Source: Echinicola jeungdonensis (GTDB lineage Bacteria > Bacteroidota > Bacteroidia > Cytophagales > Cyclobacteriaceae). Taken from it: a DNA stretch of 64,000 nucleotides. The first letter of the stretch is position 1. The number at the start of each line of letters is the position of its first letter. A program made the translations under genes and the position numbers. Shown one piece after another: positions 35,353 to 45,111 of this stretch. The notes under the pieces are model-generated. The model was not told where the DNA came from, did not search any database, and worked only from the letters and a program-made list of their open reading frames with translations. The stretch lies in contig NZ_JAUFQT010000002.1 of the NCBI RefSeq assembly GCF_030409905.1, positions 806,001-870,000 of the forward strand, in the 5' to 3' direction.

Positions 35353-36597
35353 ATGATCCGACTTTTTCTTATTTTGATTTTTAGCTGGTTTATTATGCCT
35401 AAGGCATGGAGCCAGCAAAAAGTAACCACTTATTATGGTCCTGAAAAAAAACGAGTAAAGGAAATTTACTACCAAAAAAACGGAGTCCCCGAAGGCTCCT
35501 ATAAAATGTTTTTTGAAGATGGATCATTATCCCAAAAAGGGAAATTCATAGATGGGAAAAAAGAGGGATTATTTGTGGATTATTTTCCCACTACTTCTTC
35601 GGATACTTTAAAAACCACCATTTATAAAAATGATCTCAAAAATGGCCTGGCTCTAACCTATGACAAAGAAGGCAATCTGATTCAAAAAGCAATTTTTGAA
35701 CAAGGATTGTTGGAGGGGAAAGTCACCACCTATTTTCCAGATGGAAGCTTAAGAGCTATTACTTACTTTTCCAATAATTTACCTCAGGGCGAAAGCATTC
35801 AATATTATGAAAATGGAAACATCCAATCCGTAACCCATTATAAACAAGGGGCAATGGAAGGAGAAGTCCTGACCTTTTACCCTGATAGTACTCTGAAATC
35901 CAAAGAAAATTACAAGGAAGGACTTCTCCATGGGCCATCCATCAATTATTTTCCTACAGGGCAGTTAAGGGAAAAGTATCTTTATAAGGATGGACTTCCC
36001 CATAAAGACTTCCAAATTTTTTACGAAAATGGGAAATTGGCCAGAAAGGGGAATTATAAAAAGGGAAAACCTCATGGCACCTTTTTGGAATTTCATAAAA
36101 ATGGCCAAGTGGCTGACAGCATTGCTTATAGAAAAGGAATTCCAGAAGGAAAACATATCAAATATTACCCTTCAGGTCAAATATCCGAAATCAATCATTT
36201 TAATGATAGAGGAAATTTTCAATCCCAAAAATATTATTATGAAAACGGTCAATTAAAAAAGCAAGTCTCTTTTAAGCAAGGCCAACCACATGGTGTTTCG
36301 CAATCCTTTTATCCAAATGGAGAAATAAAGGAAAACATTCATTTTTATGAAGGAAAATTGGATGGTAAATACGAAATGTTCAATGAACAGGGGCAAGTCA
36401 TCCTTGAAAAGACCTTTAAAAATGGAAAACAAATAGGGCAGGAAAAATCCTACTTTCCCAATGGCCAGCTAAAAAAAATGGTGAATTACCAAAAAGGTTG
36501 GAAAAATGGGGAATACAAGGTTTTTAATAAAGCAGGAGAGTTGGTAGAAAATGGCACCTATAAAAATAACCGGAAAGTTCCTTCTCTGGAGCCTTAA
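35353..36597 (+). CDS. Secreted MORN-repeat protein (YwqK family)
   Basis: A 414-aa protein with a signal peptide (about 1-20, ending AWSQ) and some fifteen MORN-variant repeats of about 23 residues, each with a YY/F-NGQ-L/K-NG core (for example FYPNGEIKEN and YFPNGQLKKM). The family is often named YwqK antitoxin in databases, from one Bacillus member, but no toxin gene is beside this one and an export signal makes an antitoxin role unlikely. Probably a beta-sheet scaffold in the periplasm or envelope. Follows thiolase by 15 bp. Confidence 0.88.
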   Translation: MIRLFLILIFSWFIMPKAWSQQKVTTYYGPEKKRVKEIYYQKNGVPEGSYKMFFEDGSLSQKGKFIDGKKEGLFVDYFPTTSSDTLKTTIYKNDLKNGLALTYDKEGNLIQKAIFEQGLLEGKVTTYFPDGSLRAITYFSNNLPQGESIQYYENGNIQSVTHYKQGAMEGEVLTFYPDSTLKSKENYKEGLLHGPSINYFPTGQLREKYLYKDGLPHKDFQIFYENGKLARKGNYKKGKPHGTFLEFHKNGQVADSIAYRKGIPEGKHIKYYPSGQISEINHFNDRGNFQSQKYYYENGQLKKQVSFKQGQPHGVSQSFYPNGEIKENIHFYEGKLDGKYEMFNEQGQVILEKTFKNGKQIGQEKSYFPNGQLKKMVNYQKGWKNGEYKVFNKAGELVENGTYKNNRKVPSLEP

Positions 36598-36804
36598 AAG
36601 TTTATTATTATTAAAAAAGATAAGTCCTTGCCCCTAATGAGGCTATTGAGGGTTGTTTTTGGATTTAAGTTCCCTAAAACAGTTAAGTTATACCTATTGG
36701 CAAATTTCAAAAAATTATAATTCAAAAAATAAAACAAGAATTTTATGGCCTTTTGAAAGGTAAAAATCTGGCTATATCCTATTTTTGTTGCATCAATAAA
36801 AGGG

Positions 36805-36826
36805 CCTTTAAAATCAGTTTTAAAGG
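36805..36826. repeat. Perfect inverted repeat upstream of purC
   Basis: CCTTTAAAA (36805-36813) and TTTTAAAGG (36818-36826) flank a TCAG loop, about 50 bp before the purC start. There is no T tail, so it may be an operator or an RNA hairpin in the purC leader. Confidence 0.45.
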
Positions 36827-36875
36827 GTCAAATGAATTTTGAAATCCGCTTAGATCAAAAAAGAAATTATTTCAT

Positions 36876-37811
36876 ATGAATACCGCCATTAAAGAAACTC
36901 AATTTCAATTTCCTGAACAGACTGATTTTTATAAGGGAAAAGTAAGGGATGTTTACATGTTTCAGGACCAAATAGCCGTAGTGGCTACCGACAGGATATC
37001 AGCTTTTGACGTGGTTTTGCCCTTGCCGATTCCTTACAAAGGCCAGGTATTAAACCAAATCGCTGCAAAGTTTTTGGAAGCAACATCAGAAATAGTCCCC
37101 AATTGGGTAACTTCTATACCTGATCCCAATGTAACCATTGGCAAAAAATGTGAACCATTTAAAGTGGAAATGGTCATCAGGGGGTATTTAGCTGGCCATG
37201 CCTGGAGGGAATATAAGGCAGGAAAACGAAGCATATGTGGGGTTTCCCTACCTGAAGGTTTAAAAGAAAATGATAAACTCCCCACCCCTATTATCACTCC
37301 TACAACCAAAGCAGACCAAGGTCATGATGAGGACATTTCAAGGGAAGAAATTCTTAATCAAGGCATTGTAAGTCCGGAAGACTATGCCATTTTGGAAAAG
37401 TATACTAGGGCTCTTTTTCTTAAGGGCACTGATATGGCAGCAGAAAAGGGCCTGATCCTGGTGGATACCAAATATGAGTTTGGGAAATATAAAGATGAAA
37501 TTTTATTGATCGATGAAGTCCATACCCCTGATTCTTCCCGTTACTTTTATGCAGAAGGATACCAAAAAAACCAGGAAGCAGGACTTCCCCAAAAACAACT
37601 TTCTAAGGAATTCGTTAGACAATGGTTAATTTCCAATGGATTTCAGGGGAAAGATGGTCAAAAGGTGCCTAACATGCCCAATAAAATTGTAAATGATATT
37701 TCGGAACGCTATATTGAACTTTATGAGAAAATCACAGGCGAGCCATTTAAAAAGGCTGATAATTCCGAAATGATGGAAAGAATTAAGAAATCAATTGCTT
37801 CAAATATTTAA
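36876..37811 (+). CDS. purC: SAICAR synthetase
   Basis: Phosphoribosylaminoimidazole-succinocarboxamide synthase, 311 aa, which adds aspartate to CAIR in purine synthesis. YKGKVRDVY near 18-26 is the nucleotide loop, [13 protein letters not shown] near 38-50, [14 protein letters not shown] near 92-105, [14 protein letters not shown] and LVDTKYEFG further on. It is the eukaryote-like longer form (about 300 aa), common in Bacteroidota, not the 240-aa E. coli type. Single gene with a 278-bp leader containing an inverted repeat. Confidence 0.96.
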   Translation: MNTAIKETQFQFPEQTDFYKGKVRDVYMFQDQIAVVATDRISAFDVVLPLPIPYKGQVLNQIAAKFLEATSEIVPNWVTSIPDPNVTIGKKCEPFKVEMVIRGYLAGHAWREYKAGKRSICGVSLPEGLKENDKLPTPIITPTTKADQGHDEDISREEILNQGIVSPEDYAILEKYTRALFLKGTDMAAEKGLILVDTKYEFGKYKDEILLIDEVHTPDSSRYFYAEGYQKNQEAGLPQKQLSKEFVRQWLISNGFQGKDGQKVPNMPNKIVNDISERYIELYEKITGEPFKKADNSEMMERIKKSIASNI

Positions 37812-37880
37812 TTGTAAAACCTTCCGGTTTACAAGGAAGATTTCCTTTCCCAATTGAGAAAGGATATAAATTAAAATACC

Positions 37881-38258
37881 ATGAAATATACAGTAGATAA
37901 AAAAGAGCAATACGTCATATTTACCCTTCAAGAGGAAAAATTGGATTCCTCCCTTTCCCCTGATTTGAAATCAGAACTATTAACGGTTCATGCGGAAGGA
38001 TACAAAAACCTTATGATGGACATAAGTCATGTGAAATATGCTGATTCCAGTGGCTTGAGTGCCCTTTTGGTAGGGCATCGGGCTTATTCAGAAAACGGAG
38101 GGATTTTCGTAATTACCTCCCCCCAGGAACATGTCCTTAAATTGATCAAAATTTCCATGTTGGATAAAGTCCTGCATGTGGTAAGATCTCATGAAGAGGC
38201 TGCTGATGCCATCTTTATGAATGAAATTGAAGGCAACAAGGAGGAAGAGGAAAATTAA
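37881..38258 (+). CDS. STAS domain protein (anti-sigma factor antagonist-like)
   Basis: A 125-aa STAS domain. The phospho-acceptor loop reads YADSSGLSALL near residues 53-63, with Ser56/Ser57 at the SpoIIAA position. Unlike spore formers, Bacteroidota use isolated STAS proteins of unknown partner; no kinase or sigma gene is adjacent. The C-terminus is acidic (about 115-125). It ends 2 bp before the RNase Z gene, a pairing I associate with this phylum, so co-translation with rnz is likely. Confidence 0.88.
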   Translation: MKYTVDKKEQYVIFTLQEEKLDSSLSPDLKSELLTVHAEGYKNLMMDISHVKYADSSGLSALLVGHRAYSENGGIFVITSPQEHVLKLIKISMLDKVLHVVRSHEEAADAIFMNEIEGNKEEEEN

Positions 38259-38260
38259 AA

Positions 38261-39181
38261 TTGGATTTTTCGGTTACCATTTTAGGCGCCAATTCAGCAG
38301 TACCTGCCCATGGTAGGAATCAGACCTGTCAAGTGGTTACATTAGGTAATCAACTTTATCTTGTAGATTGCGGGGAATCCACCCAGATCCAACTAAGGAA
38401 ATACAAGGTAAAGTTCTCCAAGATTAATAACATCTTTATTTCCCATTTACATGGAGATCATTACCTGGGATTAATGGGGGTGATCTCCACATTTCATTTA
38501 AATAGAAGGAAGGATCCATTAACGATTTTTGGTCCCAAGGGATTAGATGAAATCATCATTGCCCACCTCAAGCATGGCAATACAAAACTAAATTATCCCT
38601 TAAAATTTATTCCTACCGATCCGGATAAAAAATCACTGTTGGTGGATGATAATACCCATCAAGTTTATAGTTTTCCATTGAAACACCGACTTCCATGTAC
38701 AGGCTTTTATTTTATTGAAAAACCCAAACCCAGAAACCTTGTCAAAGAAAAATTAAAGGATCAAAAGCTTAGCTTGGAGGCTATAGAAACCTTAAAATCT
38801 GGAAAAGACTTTTTGGATGAGGAGGGAAATGTTTTGTACCCTGTGGAGGAATTTACCTACCCCCCTGCACCATTGAGAAAATACGCTTTTTGTTCAGATA
38901 CAATTTATGATCCGGAATTGGTTCCTTTTATCAAAGGGGTGGATTTACTATATCATGAGGCTACTTTTATGAATGATGAGGCGGTACGGGCGAGGGAAAC
39001 TTTTCACAGTACGGCTGCTCAGGCAGGCGCTATTGCCAGGGCTGGAAAAGTAAAAAAACTATTATTGGGTCACTATTCCACAAGATATTCAGATTTAAGC
39101 CCTTTGCTTTTGGAAGCACAAGACATTTTTCCAAATAGCTTTTTGAGTGTGGAAGGAGAATCATATTGTGTAAGCGAATGA
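38261..39181 (+). CDS. rnz: Ribonuclease Z
   Basis: A 306-aa metallo-beta-lactamase-fold tRNA 3' endonuclease. The zinc motif SHLHGDH is at residues 61-67, CSDTIYDP (about 212) and the distal HEATF and GHYST supply further ligands; the long exosite insertion, about 155-200, is that of RNase Z. It starts with TTG (MDFSVTILGANSA), two bases after the STAS stop, with no ATG nearby: a start that suggests limited, coupled translation. Its TGA overlaps the ATG of the queuosine-precursor transporter. Confidence 0.95.
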   Translation: MDFSVTILGANSAVPAHGRNQTCQVVTLGNQLYLVDCGESTQIQLRKYKVKFSKINNIFISHLHGDHYLGLMGVISTFHLNRRKDPLTIFGPKGLDEIIIAHLKHGNTKLNYPLKFIPTDPDKKSLLVDDNTHQVYSFPLKHRLPCTGFYFIEKPKPRNLVKEKLKDQKLSLEAIETLKSGKDFLDEEGNVLYPVEEFTYPPAPLRKYAFCSDTIYDPELVPFIKGVDLLYHEATFMNDEAVRARETFHSTAAQAGAIARAGKVKKLLLGHYSTRYSDLSPLLLEAQDIFPNSFLSVEGESYCVSE

Positions 39182-39984
39182 ATCAACTTAATACGGATAA
39201 AACATATCAGTCCAAAAAAACCAATCTTTTCATTATTTTAAGCGGTATCTTTTTGACCAATGCCATTTTAGCTGAATTGATTGGAGTTAAAATTTTTTCA
39301 GGAGAGCGTGCCTTAGGTCTTGCTCCAGCCCATTGGACTTTCTTTGGAGAATATGTTCTGGACTTTAATTTAACTGCTGGGGCAGTCATTTGGCCTGTTG
39401 TTTTTATTACCACCGATATTATTAACGAATATTTTGGAAAAAAAGGGGTTAGGAAAATCAGCATATTGACTGCTATGTTTATTGCCTATATTTTCCTGGT
39501 AATTAGCATTGTAACAACTTTACCCCCAGCCCCATTTTGGTTGGATGTAAATAATACAGATCCTCAAGGGAATACTTTTAATATTGAATTTGCTTTTGAT
39601 ACTATCTTCAAACAAGGTTTGGGAATTATTATAGGTTCATTGGTTGCCTTTTTGCTGGGACAATTGATTGATGTTTTTGTTTTTCAAAAATTGAGGAAAC
39701 TTACCGGTTCTAAGATGATATGGCTGCGGGCAACTGGATCCACCTTGGTATCCCAGTTTATTGATTCCTTTGTGGTATTAGGAATAGCCTTTTATGTCTT
39801 TGGGAATTGGTCTATTCCCCAATTAATTGCCGTGGGAATCATCAACTATATCTATAAATTTACAGTGGCAATTATCCTTACCCCACTTTTGTATTTAGGA
39901 CATGACCTGATTGATAAATATTTGGGAAAAGATATTGCTGAAAAAATGACCTTGGAAGCTGCCAGTGACACATCTTTCTTATGA
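39178..39984 (+). CDS. Queuosine precursor transporter (YhhQ/QPTR family)
   Basis: A 268-aa membrane protein with about six hydrophobic helices. WPVVFITTDIINEYFG near 72-87 and FIDSFVVLGIAF near 193-204 are hallmark sequences of the VUT_1/YhhQ family, which imports preQ0 or preQ1 for queuosine in tRNA. ATG 39178 overlaps the rnz stop as ATGA, so it is coupled to RNase Z; I reject an upstream TTG. queA is also in the window at 57 kb, consistent with a Q-tRNA pathway. Ends 6 bp inside the convergent BASS gene. Confidence 0.9.
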   Translation: MNQLNTDKTYQSKKTNLFIILSGIFLTNAILAELIGVKIFSGERALGLAPAHWTFFGEYVLDFNLTAGAVIWPVVFITTDIINEYFGKKGVRKISILTAMFIAYIFLVISIVTTLPPAPFWLDVNNTDPQGNTFNIEFAFDTIFKQGLGIIIGSLVAFLLGQLIDVFVFQKLRKLTGSKMIWLRATGSTLVSQFIDSFVVLGIAFYVFGNWSIPQLIAVGIINYIYKFTVAIILTPLLYLGHDLIDKYLGKDIAEKMTLEAASDTSFL

Positions 39985-40983
39985 AACTCTTCTTCTCAAT
40001 TTCATTTGTTGGGCCAATTGCTGTGCAATGACACTTCCAGCCACCAATTGGAGGCTGTGATAAATCATCAATGGCAGTAAAATCACCCCAAATGTTACCG
40101 GATCTGGAAATAGCACCCTGCCCATAGCGGCTCCCTGTACCAGGGACTTTTTAGAGCCGCAAAAAAGAACTGTAATTTGGTCTTCTTTACTAAAACCCAA
40201 GCTCCTCCCTACCCCATACATCAAGGTTGCCATCCATAAAAACAAACCCAACATCAACCCACCCAAACCTATCAGGAAGAGCCAACTGTGCCCAGCAAAC
40301 ATTTCCCTTTCAAAGGATGCCGAAAAAGCAGAAAATACTATACAGAGAATAATGGTTTGGTCAAAATACTTTAGGGTTTGGTTATACTTTTGGACCCATC
40401 CTCCCAAAATACGGTGTAAAATAAATCCGATAATAACAGGAAATAAAACCTGTAGGCTGAGTTTCCAAAAAGCCATTAATAAATCAAACTCCATCCCCAC
40501 ACCATCGAGAAACAATTCCATCCAAACCGGAGTCAAAAACACCCCAACAATACTTGAAATGCTGGCATTAAAAATTGCTGCGGGAATATTTCCACCTGCA
40601 ATGGAAACCATTACCACTGAAGCTGAAACTGTGCTGGGCAAAGCGGATAAATAAAATGCTCCCAGCCAAAGGTTGGATTGGCCTGTACCAAAAATTGATT
40701 TGACCACCAGTACCATTACAGGAAACAGTAAAAAAGTAGTGCATTGGATCACCACGTGTAATTTCCAGTTTTGAAGGCCCCGACCCAATTTTACAGGATC
40801 AAGTTTTACCCCATAAAAGAAAAAAATCAAGGATATCCCATAATATGTAATTTCGTCCAATGGAACCCAACTTTTTTCACTTCCCCATTCAGGAAATAAA
40901 TAAGCCAAAAAAATAGTCCCAATTAATGCCACAAAAAAACCATTGAAACCAGCCTTTTTTAGTATCTGTTTAAATTTTGACAT
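39979..40983 (-). CDS. Bile acid:sodium symporter family (SBF-like) transporter
   Basis: A 334-aa protein with about ten membrane helices. FLPEWGSEKSWVPLDEI and FYLSALPSTVSASVVMVS (about 111-128) match the SBF-like family PF13593 (YfeH), related to bacterial bile-acid and arsenite carriers. The substrate is unknown. Its 3' end overlaps the queuosine transporter by 6 nt in convergent orientation, so no terminator fits between them. Downstream partner of the SpoU methyltransferase on the minus strand (21-bp gap), perhaps one transcript. Confidence 0.88.
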   Translation of the reverse strand: MSKFKQILKKAGFNGFFVALIGTIFLAYLFPEWGSEKSWVPLDEITYYGISLIFFFYGVKLDPVKLGRGLQNWKLHVVIQCTTFLLFPVMVLVVKSIFGTGQSNLWLGAFYLSALPSTVSASVVMVSIAGGNIPAAIFNASISSIVGVFLTPVWMELFLDGVGMEFDLLMAFWKLSLQVLFPVIIGFILHRILGGWVQKYNQTLKYFDQTIILCIVFSAFSASFEREMFAGHSWLFLIGLGGLMLGLFLWMATLMYGVGRSLGFSKEDQITVLFCGSKKSLVQGAAMGRVLFPDPVTFGVILLPLMIYHSLQLVAGSVIAQQLAQQMKLRRRVS

Positions 40984-41004
40984 ACTCTTTATTTTTCGGC
41001 TTCA

Positions 41005-41742
41005 TTATAACCTCCTAAAGTTATCACATATAATGGCCGTAGCAATGGCCACATTTAATGATTCAGCATTCCCCAATCTTGGGATAGTTAATTTTTGGTT
41101 GACCCATTTTTCCAGATTTGGGGATATTCCTTTGGATTCATTGCCCATCAAAATAATCCCGGGAGTTTCCAAATAAGCCTGATAGATATTTCCTCCCTCC
41201 AAAAAAGCCCCATAAACAGGAATATTGACTTGAGACAGATATTTCTCCAATGAGGTGTAGAAGAAATCAACGCGGGTAAATGAACCCATACTTGCTTGGA
41301 GAACTTTAGGGTTATAAAAATCCGCCGTTTGCTCTGATAAAATTAATTTTTTAATCCCATACCAATCTGCAATCCTAATGATGGTTCCCAAATTTCCAGG
41401 GTCCCTTACATCATCCAATGCAATGGCAAGGTCATTATCTAAGGAAAATGGGTGGTTAGGTTTCATTTTGGCCACTGCCAAAGCACTATCATTTGATTTG
41501 AATGCCCCCGTACTTTCCAGTACCTTTGCCTGCACTAAGGCTTTTTCTCCCTTAAAATCATCCACAAGGGCAGCTTGTTCCAGGGAATATTTGTCGGTAA
41601 AAAGTAGATGTGTAACTTCAAAATCCGATTTCAGCAGTTCAGTAACATTCTTGGATCCTTCCACAAAAAATGCACGTTCATTTTTACGGATTTTTTTCTG
41701 TTGTAAGGATTTAATAAACTTAAGCGTATTTTTGCTGATCAT
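41005..41742 (-). CDS. TrmH/SpoU family RNA 2'-O-methyltransferase
   Basis: A 245-aa protein. N-terminal SpoU_sub-bind domain (ENERAFFVEGSKNVTELL-like segment near 20-35), then the SPOUT knot motifs: DDVRDPGNLGTIIR (about 112-125), LMGNESKGIS (about 193-202) and IPRLGNAESLNVAIA (about 215-229). It methylates a ribose 2'-OH in 23S rRNA or tRNA. I use ATG 41742; the open frame continues upstream, antisense to tamL, but that part is not family-like. The start lies only 13 bp from the tamL start on the opposite strand. Confidence 0.93.
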   Translation of the reverse strand: MISKNTLKFIKSLQQKKIRKNERAFFVEGSKNVTELLKSDFEVTHLLFTDKYSLEQAALVDDFKGEKALVQAKVLESTGAFKSNDSALAVAKMKPNHPFSLDNDLAIALDDVRDPGNLGTIIRIADWYGIKKLILSEQTADFYNPKVLQASMGSFTRVDFFYTSLEKYLSQVNIPVYGAFLEGGNIYQAYLETPGIILMGNESKGISPNLEKWVNQKLTIPRLGNAESLNVAIATAIICDNFRRL

Positions 41743-41755
41743 TAAAGTTTCAGTT

Positions 41756-44173
41756 GTGAATAAGTTCAAATATATAAACTTTCTACTAGCATTACTTTTG
41801 CTTTCTTCCTGTTCTTTGACCAAAGGGCTCAAAGAAGGAGAACATTTGGTATATGAGGTAGAGGTGACCGGGGTGGAGCAAAATAATGAAGATGATATCA
41901 AAGAACTTATCACACAGACCCCTAACACCCGGGTTCCGCTTTTCAATTTTTCGCCAGGTGTTTTTATTTACAACCTGGGAAAAATCGGATATGACAGCCT
42001 AAGATTAGCCCAAAAAAAAGATGAAATCCAAAACCAACTACAGGAGGTGCAGGCTAAGCTTGAAGAGGATCCTCAAAAAAATAAATGGTACAGAAAATTT
42101 AACCGGTTAAACTCAAGGATTGAGGGATTGAACAAAAAATTAGAATATGGCAATTGGTTTATGCGGACCGGCAATCCAAATGTAATCTATGACAGTGTCA
42201 AAACTTACCAGTCCCAAGAGCAAATCCAGTTTTATCTGGAAAACCATGGAAATTTTGATGCAAAGGTCACTACAGAAGTAAATAAAAAAAATAAAAAGGC
42301 TTTTATTACCTACAATGTTTCTGAAGGCACCCCTTACGTCATCGACAGTATTTTTACCCGGTCGGGAGATGAAAATATTTATAAGCTGTTGGGGCAACAT
42401 CAAGAGAACCGCCTGATCCGTGAAGGCCATATTTATAACCAAAATAATCTTAGGAAAGAACGGCAAAGGGTTGAAGATATTCTTAAAAACAATGGTTACT
42501 ACACTTTTTCAAAATCCTATATAGCATATAATGTCTATAAGGATACGCTTGAAAATAAGGTTACGGTGGAACAGGTTATCAGGAAACCTACCTATGCTGA
42601 AAACCATAAAGTGTACACTGTAGATTCTATTTTGTTTTCTATTGACAGTCCTAATGACCTTATTTTGGATGAGGAAGTAAAATTTCAACATGAGGGCATT
42701 ACATTTCAGATGTATAGGGACCGGTACTCAGAAAAAATCCTGGATTCAAGGATTTTTCTGAAAAAGGGGGCCTTATATAATCGTTCGGAGGTGTTGGAGA
42801 CCCAAAGGCAGCTGGCAAATTTGGACATTTTCCGCTTTGTCAATATTGCTTTTGATACCTTGGGAAACTCCATAACGGCAAAAATATTCACCAAGCCAAA
42901 CGAAAAATATCAAATCACCAACCAACTTGGAGCAAGTATTACCGAACAACTCCCGGGACCTTTTTTCAGCCATTCCCTAAGGAACAGAAACCTTTTCCGG
43001 GGATTGGAAATATTCGAATTCAATTTCAGGGCCGGCCTTGAAGGTGTTGCTTCCGCTACCACAGAAGGAGGTGTTTATCGAAGCCGGGAATTAAGCACTT
43101 CAGCTTCCATCCTCTTCCCCCAGTTCCTTTTTCCATTCAATGATTGGGCATTAAAAGCTTTTGGAAGATATAACCCCAGGACCAGGACCTTATTGGGTTA
43201 TAATTATGTCAACAGGCCAGAATATGCCAGAGAAAGTTTCAATACCATTTTTGCCTATAATTGGGCTACTAGCAATCAAAGGCATCAATTTACAGTAAGT
43301 TGGCTGGATGCCAACTTTATTCGTTCCAATCTGGATCCTGCTTTTGAAGACCGGCTTCTTGAGCTCCAATCTTTGGGAAACAACCTGATCAATTCATTTG
43401 AATCTTCTTATGTAAGTAGTATTTCTGGCCAAGTTATTATCAACTTTAATGAATACGGCATTTACCAACGGGATAGAGCTTCTTTATGGCGCTTGTTTTT
43501 GGAAGGTGGCGGCACTATGCTCAATTTCATCAATACTGAATTTTTGGAAGCCAGAAGCTTGAGCCATTTCCAGTTTCTTAAATTTCAATCAGACTTCAGG
43601 AGATATCTTCCCATTAACCGGAAAAGCACTTTTGCCTACCGTTTAAATTTTGGTTTGGCATATCCTTATGGGATTAGTGAAGGTGTCCTTCCCTATGAAA
43701 AGTACTACTTTGCGGGTGGAAGCACCAGTATTCGAGCTTGGCAGCCCAGGAGGTTAGGTCCAGGAAGTTATACCCCTGAAATAACCTCAGATGGTTCCTT
43801 TGACTACCGGTTTGAACAGCCGGGTAATATTTTATTTGAAGCCATGTTAGAATACCGTAGGAAACTTTTCGGTTATTTTGATGGCGCTTTTTTTATAGAT
43901 GCAGGAAACATATGGACAATAAAAAAAGACCCCACCCGGGAAGGGGCTCAAATCCAACCAGAATCCTTTATTCAGGATATTGCAATTGGAACTGGAATAG
44001 GTTTAAGGATGGATTTTGATTTTTTGGTATTGAGGTTAGATATGGGCATCAAGGCCATTGATCCGGCTCGCCCTTTAGGAGAAAGGTTTATTCTTGACAA
44101 TCTATCCTTCCAAAATCCCCTTGGGGAGAAAGGTCAAACCGTCTTTAACATCGGCATTGGATATCCTTTCTAA
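41756..44173 (+). CDS. BamA/TamA family outer-membrane lipoprotein (TamL type)
   Basis: About 805 aa. From GTG 41756 it reads VNKFKYINFLLALLLLSSC, a signal peptide with lipobox; TamL, the Bacteroidota counterpart of TamA, is such a lipoprotein. Residues about 25-420 hold POTRA-like domains with a coiled-coil insertion near 80-120. The C-terminal surface-antigen barrel (from about 440) ends GQTVFNIGIGYPF, and GGSTSIRAWQPRRLGPG near 655-672 carries the conserved lid motif (R/K-G). It likely inserts outer-membrane proteins or helps lipid traffic. tamB is not adjacent; hemF follows after 30 bp. An in-frame ATG exists only far upstream, antisense to the methyltransferase. Confidence 0.87.
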   Translation: MNKFKYINFLLALLLLSSCSLTKGLKEGEHLVYEVEVTGVEQNNEDDIKELITQTPNTRVPLFNFSPGVFIYNLGKIGYDSLRLAQKKDEIQNQLQEVQAKLEEDPQKNKWYRKFNRLNSRIEGLNKKLEYGNWFMRTGNPNVIYDSVKTYQSQEQIQFYLENHGNFDAKVTTEVNKKNKKAFITYNVSEGTPYVIDSIFTRSGDENIYKLLGQHQENRLIREGHIYNQNNLRKERQRVEDILKNNGYYTFSKSYIAYNVYKDTLENKVTVEQVIRKPTYAENHKVYTVDSILFSIDSPNDLILDEEVKFQHEGITFQMYRDRYSEKILDSRIFLKKGALYNRSEVLETQRQLANLDIFRFVNIAFDTLGNSITAKIFTKPNEKYQITNQLGASITEQLPGPFFSHSLRNRNLFRGLEIFEFNFRAGLEGVASATTEGGVYRSRELSTSASILFPQFLFPFNDWALKAFGRYNPRTRTLLGYNYVNRPEYARESFNTIFAYNWATSNQRHQFTVSWLDANFIRSNLDPAFEDRLLELQSLGNNLINSFESSYVSSISGQVIINFNEYGIYQRDRASLWRLFLEGGGTMLNFINTEFLEARSLSHFQFLKFQSDFRRYLPINRKSTFAYRLNFGLAYPYGISEGVLPYEKYYFAGGSTSIRAWQPRRLGPGSYTPEITSDGSFDYRFEQPGNILFEAMLEYRRKLFGYFDGAFFIDAGNIWTIKKDPTREGAQIQPESFIQDIAIGTGIGLRMDFDFLVLRLDMGIKAIDPARPLGERFILDNLSFQNPLGEKGQTVFNIGIGYPF

Positions 44174-44203
44174 AACTTTAATTTTACAGGAAATTAAAAA
44201 AAG

Positions 44204-45109
44204 ATGCATCAAGTGGATAAAAACCAAATTGCTGAGGAATTTAAATCCATCCAAGATTATATTTGCAAAGAATTGGAAGAAGAAGATGGATCTGGAAAGT
44301 TCCAGGAAGACCTTTGGACCCGGGAAGCAGGTGGTGGCGGGAGAACCAGGATAATCAAAGAAGGAAATATCATTGAAAAAGGTGGCGTAGCATTTTCTGC
44401 TGTCCATGGCCCCACCCCTGAAAAAATCCTCAAAAAGCTGAACCTGGAAAAAGCTGACTTTTTTGCCACCGGAGTTTCTATTGTGATCCATCCCCATAGT
44501 CCTATGGTTCCTATTATCCATATGAATATCCGGTATTTTGAAATGAGCAATGGGGTTTATTGGTTTGGCGGAGGAATAGATCTTACTCCCCATTATGTGG
44601 ATGAAGAAGATGCTAATTATTTCCACCGTGAACTCAAAGCCACTTGTGATAGGTACAATCCAAACTATTACCCAAAATTCAAAAAATGGGCTGATGATTA
44701 TTTTTACCTTCCCCACAGAAATGAGACCAGGGGTGTAGGAGGAATTTTCTTTGACCGTTTGACTGCCGATGAAGAAACCCCCTTTGATGATTTATATGAT
44801 TTTGTGAAATCCATTGGATATTTGTTTCCCAAAATTTACAGGCATTTTATGAAGAAGAATGCCGAGTTACCTTTTGGGGAAAAAGAAAAACAATGGCAAG
44901 CTTTAAGAAGGGGCCGTTATGTTGAGTTCAACTTGGTCTGGGATGCAGGGACCAAATTTGGTTTGGACACCAATGGCCGAACCGAAAGCATTCTGATGAG
45001 CATGCCTCCTCAAGCCCAATGGGAATATATGAATATCCCTGAAGAAGGCAGCCAGGAAGCCAAAACCCTGGAATTACTCAAAAAGGATATTAACTGGATA
45101 AATAATTAA
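44204..45109 (+). CDS. hemF: Coproporphyrinogen III oxidase, oxygen-dependent
   Basis: A 301-aa enzyme that oxidatively decarboxylates coproporphyrinogen III in heme synthesis using O2. REAGGGGRTRII near 43-54, HPHSPMVPIIHMNIRYFE near 97-114, FGGGIDLTPHYV near 123-134 and NLVWDAGTKFGL near 245-256 are the family signature. Presence implies aerobic growth. It starts 30 bp after tamL and 2 bp before the PAP2 gene, so the three probably form one transcript. Confidence 0.96.
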   Translation: MHQVDKNQIAEEFKSIQDYICKELEEEDGSGKFQEDLWTREAGGGGRTRIIKEGNIIEKGGVAFSAVHGPTPEKILKKLNLEKADFFATGVSIVIHPHSPMVPIIHMNIRYFEMSNGVYWFGGGIDLTPHYVDEEDANYFHRELKATCDRYNPNYYPKFKKWADDYFYLPHRNETRGVGGIFFDRLTADEETPFDDLYDFVKSIGYLFPKIYRHFMKKNAELPFGEKEKQWQALRRGRYVEFNLVWDAGTKFGLDTNGRTESILMSMPPQAQWEYMNIPEEGSQEAKTLELLKKDINWINN

Positions 45110-45111
45110 CC

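Noticed and set aside
35353..36597. YwqK antitoxin naming for the MORN protein
   Set aside because: There is no toxin partner and the protein has an export signal; the name comes from the repeat type only.
41378..41755. N-terminal extension of the TamL open frame (about 126 residues)
   Set aside because: It is antisense to the SpoU methyltransferase and reads as Ser/Leu-rich shadow sequence; the signal peptide and lipobox begin at GTG 41756.
41743..41946. N-terminal extension of the SpoU methyltransferase open frame
   Set aside because: Antisense to tamL and not family-like; ATG 41742 begins the recognisable N-terminus.
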